Shown here piece after piece: positions 20,303 through 29,500 of a DNA stretch of 64,000 nt (position 1 is its first letter; the number at the start of each line of letters is the position of its first letter). The position numbers and the translations under genes are program-made. Below the pieces are notes generated by a model. That model worked only from the letters and a program-made list of their open reading frames with translations, did no database searches and was not told the DNA's origin. The DNA comes from Pseudocercospora fijiensis CIRAD86 (Eukaryota; Ascomycota; Dothideomycetes; Mycosphaerellales; Mycosphaerellaceae): contig NW_006921533.1 of the NCBI RefSeq assembly GCF_000340215.1, forward strand, positions 2,357,386 to 2,421,385, read 5' to 3'.

Positions 20303-23300
20303 GAATCTAACGTTTTCGCCGGAATTATAAATTAGGATTACTAGCTATATACCTACCGACTTAAGGAGACTTCTAATAAAGTTTACGCGCTATTCTATTA
20401 CGCTAATCTCCGGGCCTAACGTTAAAGAGAGAGAGCTCGGGTATTACGAGCGGTTAGTATATATACCCTATATAAGAGGGTAGCTAACAAGATTAAGCCC
20501 GTAAAAGGCAGCGTATATATAACTAATAGGTCTAATCCTAGCGGAAATCCTAACTAGCGACAAAAGTGCCTTAACCGCGAAGCGATATTAACACCTAGGG
20601 ATAGTCTATACGACTAGAGGTATATTACTAAAAAGTTCTCCGCTATTCCTAAGGGATCGAGGCTAACGCCGGAGAGACTAGCGAATATTAAACCTAGTAT
20701 CGAGCTTTCGGATCTCGAACTAGATTTGCTATACGAGCTTCTATACAACCGCGAAGCCGTATTAGTATATAACTTTACGTATCTAGGCAGGATTAACCCG
20801 GAGGTTGCCCCTCTATAGAGGATCCGAACGATCGAGTATAAGCCTTAGGCTTACCTAGGGTTCAAGCTAAACCTAAGCCTAAGAGGTATAGTTAAGGATA
20901 TAATACGGCAGCGTATAAAGGCTAGCACCTTAGAGCCTTCCTATGCCTCGTATCGCAATCTATACTTCCTAGTTTAGAAGAAGACAGCTCCTAGGGAGCT
21001 AAAGAAGTATCGGCTAATTAACGCTATATAGAAGTTCAATATAGTTACGATTAGAGATGCTAATCTTCCTCCGGAGACTAATAGGTTCTTAGAAGCCTTT
21101 GCTAACTATATAGTAGCCTCGCTAGTTAATGTGTTCTTAGGCTACGACTAGATATCTCTCTACCCTAATAGCCGCGACCTTACTAGTTTCGAGATACCTC
21201 TTAGGCTATATAGACAAACTACCCTTCTATAAGGGGCAACTAACTCCGTAGCCTAGTTCGTTCGTATTATAAACCAAGTCCTCGCGGCCTATATCTCCTA
21301 TATAGCGATGCCTTTCCTTAACGACATCGGTATTAAGGGCCCTAAAACTAGGTACGATAATAAAGAAGTAGAGCCTAGCATCCGTAGGTTCTTTCTCGAA
21401 CACATTTAGAACCTCGATAGTATCCTCTGCGACCTAGAGCGAGCTAACCTAACGGTGTATAGGGAGAAGCTTTAGCTCCTATATAAACGAATAAACATTG
21501 TCGGGTTTGTAACTAATAAGAACGGCCGCTATCCTAACAATGCATAGGTCCTAAAGATTGTGTCCTAGTCCGACCCTACCTATTAGAAAGATATCCGGAT
21601 CTGGCTTAGAATAGTCTCCTACTTCCGTATCTAGGTCGAAAACTTTGCGTTAGTATATAAGCCTCTATATGCCTTACTTAAGAAGGATGCAGAGTTTGAA
21701 TAGACCTCCGTTTACTAAGCCGCTAAGGACAAGGTTACTAAGGCACTTGTTAGCGCGCCTACGCTTACCTCTATTAACTACTCGGAAGGCGCAGGTCTGC
21801 TAATTGTTGCTATCGACTCGAGCGGGGAAGGCTACGGCGAGATACTAATATAGTGTAATCGTAAGGAGCCCTCCTTACGTTACCCTATCTAGTATAAGTC
21901 CGGTCTATAGAAACCTATCGAGGCCCGATACGATACTAGCAAGCGAGAGTGCCTTAGTGTCTATAAGGCTCTTAAGAAGTTCCGACCTTAGCTCTTTAGA
22001 GTGTTCTTTCGCCTAAAAGTCGACGCTTAGACGCTAGTCTATTAACTTAACCGTACAGCCTCCGACCTACCTAACTCTACGATAGCTCGGTAGGTTGCCT
22101 AGATCTATTTGTTTAATTTCGACGTCTTCTATGTTCCTAGTAAGAAGCACACTAGACCGGACGGCCTTTCTAGAAGGCCTACTATAGAGGAAGACATCGC
22201 CGAGATAATAGAAGAAGAGGATATTAACGCGGTTATTAACTGTACCTTCTTTACTGCCTTCTATATTAACGCTATACCGGTAATTACTAGGTCTACTACC
22301 GACGGCTAACCTAGTAACTAGCCTAACGACGACTCTACTACTAACAGCGAGGACTAGGACGATACTAAGGCGGGCGAACTAGGTAGGGATAATATCCTTA
22401 ATAGGGTCTACTCCGACGACTCCTATAATATCGCCTACTTCCTTACCTATACGAAGAGAGCTCCTAGTCTATTAAGGAGTTAATACCGTCGTATTATTCG
22501 CTATTCTCGGAGGTTCCTTATTAAAGATCGTATCCTTTAGCGATAGGCTATAATTAATGCACTACTCTAGCGTATTATTAACGATCTAGTAGCCCGATAA
22601 GAAATCCTTCGCTCTGTTTACGATAAGCTCGGCTACCGGGCGGCGGAGGGTACCTTCGATGTCCTTCGTTAACGCTACTAGTAGGACGGCGTATAGGCTA
22701 ATGTCTTCCGCTACTATAAGAGCTGTCCTAAGTGCAACTTTAGGAATAGCTACCGGCGTCTAGGAGAGCTACGTATCCCTACTACCTAGTTAGTTAGGGA
22801 GCGGTAGTATAGCGATAGGGTCTATCTTAGCCGTAATAATAGCCTATATATTATTCGAGAGGGTCTTTCTCGATAGCCGGAGGCCTATCATTTCTATAAG
22901 GGTTGCGGTACTATTAATGCCCGTAATATAGCTACCTTCCTATTTAAGGATCTGTTTTGCCGCTAGGGAACACCTTATAAGGTTATCTAGACAACGCTAC
23001 GAACAAGCCCTCGAGGCTCCTTAAGCGCTACTTGTTTCGTACGGGGCTAAGAACGTTCGCATCTCCCCGTACTATCCCTAGTCGAATGCTATTATTAAGC
23101 GCGGCTATCGGTCGTTGATTAATACCCTGTCTAAGATAACTAATAGTAGCGATAGATCCGTTCCTATCTCTACCCGCGTTCTAGCCCTTCTCTAGGCGGA
23201 TCGAACTACTATTGTCGATACGACTAGACTTACGCTAGCGGAGCTTATAATTAGAAGGGACGCCGTTCTTCCGATTGAGTTGTCCTACCGTACGCATAGC

Positions 23301-24284
23301 GTTTACGACTAGGGGTCTGTTCGTACTAGAGTAGATCTCCTTGCCTTACGCGCTAAGGCTCTTAAGGATATAACTACTACTTCTTAGGAGGGACTTGCTC
23401 GACAACGTCGCCTTCGTAAGGAGGCTAAGCAGTATTTCGACGACTATAATGCTGTTAACTAGGAGCCTCTAAAGGTTAGCGATATAGTCCTTCTATACCG
23501 GTCCGAACTAGAGTATAGTTACTCCTATAAGCTAGCCTTTAAGTAGAAGGGTCCTTATAGAGTAAAGGAGGTCCTTTACTTAGGTTCCGTATACCTTCTT
23601 TAGGAGCTAGATAGTGCTACCTTAAAGCACTCTTACCCTCGGGCTAATCTAAAGAAGATCGTTAAGTTACGCGAACCTACCTACCCTCCGCCGACCGAGG
23701 AGGAAGTTAGTGCCTCTATAGACCCTCTACTATCCTTAGATGCCTATCGGGAGGAGGATCCTGCCGCTATTATAGATTCTGTTCTGCCTAAGAACTATAC
23801 CTATCCCTAGGTTCGTCTTAGTAAGCTATTAGGAATAACTTAAGAACAGAGGGAGGGTTATATACGGATTAACTATATATAGAGCGTTTCCGATATTAAT
23901 TCCGATTCTAATAGTAAACTAGACTTCTAGCTATCTAACTCTAACTCCGAGGAACCTAACTAGTCTAGCGACGAAGACCGCCTAGAATTATAGCTAGATC
24001 CCGAGACTAAATAACTACTTGCTCTCCCTTGCCTCTATCTGCCTCTACTACGTTACTTCCTTGCTCTTATCGATCGTTCTCCGCGCTATTAATATAGTGC
24101 CGCCCTATACCTTTAGTCCTTACCTATTGTCTATTCCTGCTAATGTTTATACTCTCGTTTGTTGCTTTTAGTTTATCCTATTATTGTCTTTTACTTTTGC
24201 CTTTACCTTCGATTAATATTACTATAACTTTATTCCTTCGCTCTTGTTTCCTTAGATAGAACTATACGAGGCGTGTTTTCCTAA
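20279..24284 (+). pseudogene. Reading frame 2 of the element: reverse transcriptase, RNase H, integrase (RIPped)
   Basis: The frame whose first codon would be the ATG of TGATG at 20279 leads in phase into RT. Features include ERLANIKPSIE, PRELKKYRLINAI, GATNSVA..FVRIINQVL and AMPFLNDIGIKG, where the catalytic F-L-D-D has become F-L-N-D by the same TTGA to TTAA change. RNase H follows, with the tether FNFDVFYVPSKKHTRPDGLSRRP near 22110-22180. The integrase core starts near 22700 and, after one frameshift between about 22980 and 23040, continues with NVRISPYYP. There is no clear chromodomain, unlike the first element. The end near 24012 or 24282 is uncertain. Confidence 0.8.
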
Positions 24285-24307
24285 TAATATCCCGGGGGTA
24301 GCATTAG
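24281..24307 (+). repeat. Recurrent palindrome, copy 3 (end of frame 2)
   Basis: CTAATAATATCCCGGGGGT followed by AGCATTAG. Its TAA (24282) is in phase with the downstream integrase frame, though RIP stops nearby make the true end of frame 2 uncertain. Confidence 0.7.
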
Positions 24308-25158
24308 GAAGATAGCCGAACCTAACCCCTCTACCCTTCTAGGACTACTTCCCTCTAGATTCCTAGACTCTAGCAACCTTCCTTAAGTAACAACGATAAC
24401 AAGATACTCTACTAGAGGATGTTCCTACCCTAATTAGTACTAGCTATATAGGATACTAAGAAAGTAAGGATCCCTCTCCCTTCCTAGCTCTTAGATAGAT
24501 ATAGTAACCTAGGCCTATAGCCTCTAAGAATAGGGACCTTAGGCTACTAAGCTTAGTGTCTAGAAGAAAGAAGAACGCACGGGCTACGTTTATATGCCTA
24601 CTGCTGTAAAAGGTAATACTGTATCTATAACGATAGTGCTATAGGCTAATACAAGCTACGCTAGGCCTAGGCGATTTGCTCCTAGTTGCCGAGTATCTCT
24701 AAAGAAAAGCTAATACTACCCCGGGGGTGTTATTAGTCCCGCTAGCCTTACTACTATAGATTACTACTAGGTACTCGAACTAACTAGTTACATTTCGAGT
24801 GCGCGGGAATCTACGAAAGCTAGAGGTTAATAAAGGCGCGTAGTCGCTACTAGCAATTAGCTAGATCGATTGTTAAACTTTAGCCGCCCTACTAATAAAG
24901 GAGTCTCGTATATAGCTTTACTTTTTAGGGTCTATATATAATCGTTATCCGTTTGCTTTACCGGAATATACGGACTACGCTACCTTCGTACCCTATTTAA
25001 GGCAAGCCTTCTAAGCTCTTTCTTCTACTCGAATACTAACTAACTTACTATCGCCTACCTCTTCCCCTCTTTCTATTTAAACCCTTTAATTATTATTGAC
25101 AAGCTACGAACGTTTTTGCAAGCTCGTTACTAACTCCTTTCCGCTCCGGTCGACTAAG
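24285..25158 (+). other. Spacer between frames 2 and 3 of the element
   Basis: RIPped spacer with palindrome copies at its start and at 24710-24736. A TATTTAAGG string near 24994 followed by a pyrimidine-rich stretch (25017-25080) looks like a core promoter and leader for the third frame. Possible short coding stretches before 24710 are not convincing. Confidence 0.45.
24710..24736 (+). repeat. Recurrent palindrome, copy 4 (before frame 3)
   Basis: Identical over its 27 bases to copy 2. It lies about 450 bp before the third reading frame. Confidence 0.75.
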
Positions 25159-27954
25159 ATGTCTTCCGGCGCCCTAAATCCGCTAGGTACTAGTAGTAGC
25201 AGCAACCTACGAGCCCTAAACCTAGGCGTACTAGTCCCGATCGAAGCCCCCTCCGATAGCGCCTTAGCTGCTATAACTAGCCTCGAGCACTGCTTCTAGA
25301 TCGTTACCGCCCTTAAAGACCCTTAAGAGAAGATCTAGAACGCTCGTACCCTACTACGCGTTATTAATAGGAACATTAAGAAGGCTGCTGTCTTAGTTAC
25401 GTACAGTATAAATAACTTACGTTAGTCTATCGGTAAGCGTATCTTTAAGCGCGAGGTCCTTAACGATATAGATATCGAATAAGCCTTTCCTATCGTCTAT
25501 AGCCTCGAGATAGCCGGCACCTAGATTCGCTTACGCTTTAAGACCCTCGACTAGGCCTTCGAATATTAGGGAGGACTAAGCAGTCTTCCTAAGAGCCTTA
25601 TTAACTTCGCCTACGGTAGATAAGAGCGTATAAAGCAGGTCTCTTCGTTCGTTAATAAGTACAAGGTCCGTCGTTAAGGCGCTAAGTACCTTTCCTATAC
25701 TATAATCTATCGTATGTCTACCGCTAGCAAGAAGGTAGGCAAGCAGTTACTTAACTTGTTCTTTACGCTTAACGACTTTATAATATCCTACTAGAAGCGG
25801 TACTATAATGCAATTGTCTAGATCGATCTTAATATATAGACAACTAAGGATCTACTAAAAGAGAAGGGCTATCGCATTAATAGTATAGGTTTTATTGTTA
25901 AAGGTTAAGAGGCTCCTATCGTTAATGTCCTTAAACGTAAGGCTCTTCGCCTAGAAATAGAGGCTAATACGGCTACTAGTCTCGCGCTCGCTACGGAGAT
26001 GTAGGCTTAAGACCGTCGCTCGACCCGCAACCGTAAGGTCCCTTAAGAAGTTAAGGACGAGCGCGCTAAGGCCGAAGTAGCGCGTAAGAAGGTATTATAT
26101 ACTCGCTAGGCCCTCCGCAAGGCTACTAAGAAGTACAGCGCCCCTTCTAGGGCTAACTATAGTACTAACTATAGTAACTCGGATGTTAATATACTAGATA
26201 TACTACTAGAAGATGTCTCCTCCGAAGGCTCCTTTAGCGAGCGTAGAGATAGAGGGCTCTCGCCGATCCTATTAACTAAGAATATCTATAGTTCTTGCAA
26301 GGGCGACTCTATTACGTACCTTATTACTAAGATCGATATAGTTCCTAAAGCCGATATAGGCGAAGCTCCTACCGCCCTATCTATCTATTAATAGCTCGAC
26401 GACCTTAGCAAGCTAGGAGAAGAGCCGTTCTCTATATATACTAACTATATTAAGAAGGCCGCTAAGGTCTATAGTCTCTATACTAGTGCTAAGGCGATTA
26501 TCCTCGTCGGCCGCCTATTAAAGATTAGTCGCGAGGTTCCTAATTAAGACGCCTTCGCTGCCCTTAAGGCTAATTAGGCCTATGCGGACTAGTTTCCTAG
26601 ACGCCCTATTACCGCCCCGATATCTCTAGGACTCTACGCGTTCAACCCTACTAGTACTATTACTCGCGCCCTTACGCTAACAGATCGCTAGAGCAAGTTC
26701 GTTACCGGCATCCTTAGCTAAGGCACTTCCTTCGACCGCTTTCGCTAGACTAGCAATGCTATCTTCCCTTAAGTCTTTAGCTAGTTATAAGAGCCTCGTA
26801 GAGTATATCTTCCTTTCCTTATCGACCTAATATAGGAGGAGTTTAAAATATACCTTTAGTATATACGTACGATGCCTAAGTCTAAGTAGGAAGGCCGCAA
26901 TGCCCTTTAAACTTATAGTATAAGCAACTAAATCGTCCGCTAGTACCCTACCCTATAGCTCTTAGCTGTCGCCCTTCGACCTAATTACGTATACGAGCTT
27001 ATCTCTATCCCTAAGCCTACTAAGTTCTTTAAGGTTAGCGGTACTTATAACAACTATCCTTCTAAGGAGTCTACTCGTCTTAAACAAGATATAGTTAAGC
27101 TCGCAGCTAGCGAGGGTACTAGTTACCTACGCATTAAGGTCTGTCTTATATCTAAGGATAAGACTAGTTGCTCTACTATTGTCGAAGGCATATATTAGCC
27201 TAAGGTCTTTACGAACTAGGTTGAGAAGCTTAAGGCTCGTAGTCTAGTCCTACTAAGCAAGATCGGCAAGCTTACTAACAAGCATCTTACCGACGACGAC
27301 CTCGACTATATATTCGATAGTTAGCCTAATAGTAAGGGGCGTAAGGCGGAGTAGATCCTTAACCCTCTAAAGGAGTGCGAAGTCTCTATTTAGATGCTAT
27401 ACCTACTATATAGTAATCTAAAGACTAAGAGCAACCGCATATTAATTAACCTAGGCTACTCTCGCGTTATCGACGGCACTAAGATTAAGGGTTACGACAA
27501 CTTAACCGTCGCCGAGGTTGCTAAGGCGTACCGCAATCTAACTGCCCTTCTAGGTTCGAACACCTTCGTACCGTTCCCCTTCCCTACCGCTATCTTAGTC
27601 GAAGGCCTTAGTTGCATCTCCGACGCCCTAGTTAGTAGGATTCCTTAGTTAAGTTACGTTGTTTAGAACGAAGTTAAACAGATCCTCTAGCTTAATAACG
27701 AGGGACTTAAGGAATATCTATACGATTAGGAGAATGCTACGAAGGAAAAGGCTACTAACCTCCTCGTTAATTAAGCTTTCTACGAGGGATAGTACTTCGG
27801 TGCTAATAGCTTTAACGTATGCGGAGGAGATTTCGAGAACCGACTAGCAGATAAGGTTATTGCTAGTAAGGATTACGGCGCGTTAAAGCAATAGTAGGTC
27901 TATATAGTGTTACTTAGGAAGTTGTTTTTGCATAATTATAGTATCTAGGATTAA
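25159..27954 (+). pseudogene. Reading frame 3 of the element: unknown protein of about 930 residues (RIPped)
   Basis: From the ATG at 25159 (MSSGALNPLGTSSSS...) one frame stays open, apart from RIP-type TAG/TAA, to TAA at 27952 inside the fifth palindrome copy. There is no frameshift in 2.8 kb. The composition is protein-like: a Ser-rich start, then long charged and hydrophobic stretches such as LLNLFFTLNDFIISY and SKIGKLTNKHLTDDDLDYIFD. I recognise no gag, pol, env, chromodomain, transposase or helicase motif, no signal peptide and no convincing membrane span. Its position downstream of pol is where env or accessory genes sit in some Ty3/gypsy elements. It could also be a captured host gene or a nested insertion. 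The TAG pair at 27892-27897 may be the true end. Confidence 0.6.
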
Positions 27955-27977
27955 TACTACCCCGGGGGTGTTATTGC
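27951..27977 (+). repeat. Recurrent palindrome, copy 5 (end of frame 3)
   Basis: TTAATACTACCCCGGGGGT followed by GTTATTGC. Its TAA at 27952 is in phase with the third frame. The outer pairing bases differ slightly from copies 2 and 4. Confidence 0.75.
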
Positions 27978-28067
27978 GGAGTTCTGAAAATAGCTTTAGC
28001 TAAGAACGCTAAGGATGTATATATGTTTGTTTTGAGCGCGTAATGTAAAGCGTATCTAGTTAGATAC

Positions 28068-28082
28068 GAAGAAAGGGAGGGA
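28068..28082 (+). promoter_or_regulatory. Polypurine tract of the 12.3 kb element
   Basis: GAAGAAAGGGAGGGA directly abuts the 3' LTR start TATTAG. This is the site where plus-strand DNA synthesis starts in LTR retroelements, and it fixes the orientation of the element as plus. Confidence 0.8.
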
Positions 28083-28361
28083 TATTAGCTAGTAACCGGC
28101 CCTATACCTATAGGCTAGTTTTAAGCCTATATAAGAGGCCTCCTTCTATATTATAGATAGGGCATCAACCTCGTATAGCATATTGTTTATGTCACACTTC
28201 TACAATGCCTATATTATAGGGCTCTAGTTATTAGCCTAAGCGACAGTCTCGTCATCCTATCTTGCTAAACATAGCTGCCTATATTGCTATAGGTTATGTT
28301 ACCCTCGGTAGCCTATACTATTGCTACAAGTAGTAGTAGTAGTATTGGTTTCCGTCCTTTA
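28083..28361 (+). repeat. 3' LTR of the 12.3 kb element
   Basis: The 279 bp partner of 16059-16337 at a constant offset of 12,024 bp. It keeps more CA/TG sites than the 5' copy (for instance CATCAACC against CATTAACC). The flanking CTAA at 28362-28365 repeats the 5' flank. Confidence 0.88.
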
Positions 28362-28365
28362 CTAA

Positions 28366-28648
28366 CTATAAGTCTAATATTCCTTAATAATTGAAAACTT
28401 AGGAATCGGCTTACTTAAAACTCTACCCTCGGAACTAGCTAGATACTATATAGTTAAACCTAGATATAGGCAAGTCCCGAATAAGTAATATTAGATTTTA
28501 TATAATAGATCTCGATATTTAACGCTTTTTAGATAGTATACTATAAGTTACTAATTACTTAGAATATCCCGGCTTTCTTATTATACGATTATAGCGATTA
28601 CTTAGTAAGAAGTATATATCTAAGGTATTTAGGGGCTACTCTTTCCGA
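28366..28648. other. RIPped DNA between the element and the solo LTR
   Basis: TA-rich, CA/TG-poor sequence with no recognisable frame or repeat. Confidence 0.5.
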
Positions 28649-28653
28649 AAAGA

Positions 28654-28850
28654 TATTAGGGCTAAGGAGGCTATACGTAATTAGTATATAACTAGGCCGA
28701 GTAAAGCTAGGGTCTTAGTGCCTTAGGTAGGGCTTAGCGCTTAGCGTTAGGCTAACTAGCCTACCTTCCTCCCTCTCCTCCTAGATCTCTATCGAATACT
28801 ATACTAACCTACTACTACCCTATCTACCTACTAATACAACCCTTCTTATA
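28654..28850 (+). repeat. Solo LTR of family B with AAAGA target duplication
   Basis: Same 197 bp unit as 2992-3188 (TATTAGGGCTAA...CTTCTTATA). It is flanked by AAAGA at 28649-28653 and AAAGA at 28851-28855, a perfect 5 bp duplication, with no internal element, so it is a solo LTR left by recombination. Confidence 0.85.
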
Positions 28851-28855
28851 AAAGA

Positions 28856-29500
28856 GATAAAAGAGGCTAGAAGATATACCTATCCTAAGCTTATTTAAGC
28901 CTAGGTAGGGGCTAGCTAGGCCTAGCTCTAAGTAATATCGGATTATAAGTATTATTATAGCTCCGCTAGCCGGTTACTTAAATAAGAAGTAATTAGGGAT
29001 AGTATCGATAGAGAGGGTTATAGGGCTAAATATACCCCTAATTAGCTAGGCGGCCCTAGTAGGTAGGAATTAGGTAGCCTATAGTAGGGTAGGTTACGCC
29101 GAAGGGGCAATTGCTAGTTTTAGATTTTAGGGAGGGGTATAAGCCTTTGTATAAGTTTTAGAGGGTTGAGGTCCCTAGTAATAAACCTTTTCTAAGGGTT
29201 AATAATGCGGCGGCGTTTGAGAATTTAGTCGGGGCGTATTTTAAGAAGTTGTTATTGAAGAGGATAGCGCAGGTTAGAGCGGTGGTAGCACTATTGCGGT
29301 CGGGATAGCAGTGAGGCGGAATCTGCGATTGCAATTTTAGAGAATAGTTGCGCGGCTCTTGGCCTGTATGACTATTTTTCTCATCCTCTTTGGCACCGCA
29401 AGCATCCTCGCTTCTCTTAGGGACTGATTCTTCTCGCAACCATCTCAATCTCTACATAGCTATGCGTTTAATCTTCTTTCGCAGCCCGTGTCCTGATTCC
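28856..29500. other. Right edge of the RIPped island
   Basis: RIPped up to roughly 29,200, then a mixed zone, then normal composition by about 29,330. The minus-strand frame at 29158-29448 is low-quality and resembles nothing. This covers the 3' flank of the GTPase gene. Confidence 0.5.

Larger units (their letters stand above)
16059..28361 (+). mobile_element. Complete 12.3 kb Ty3/gypsy LTR retrotransposon, RIP-inactivated
   Basis: It is bounded by two 279 bp LTRs (16059-16337, 28083-28361) and by CTAA on both outer sides (16055-16058 and 28362-28365), a 4 bp target duplication. The order is LTR, leader, gag-protease, RT-RNaseH-integrase, a third reading frame, polypurine tract, LTR, all on the plus strand. 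All differences between the LTRs are C/T or G/A at CA/TG sites. At 12.3 kb it is far longer than ordinary 5-7 kb Ty3/gypsy elements, mainly because of the third frame and its flanks. A GC-rich palindrome occurs five times inside. RIP stops throughout make it non-functional. Confidence 0.88.

Noticed and set aside
22109..22309. Short open frame in the transposon as an independent gene
   Set aside because: It is just a stop-free part of the RNase H/integrase junction of frame 2.
27659..27847. Short open frame in the third frame region
   Set aside because: It lies in a different phase from frame 3 and is a shadow.
16059..28361. Reading the RIPped element as an AT-rich centromere or a non-coding island
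   Set aside because: LTRs, target duplication, polypurine tract and retroelement protein motifs explain it, and GC content is not extremely low.
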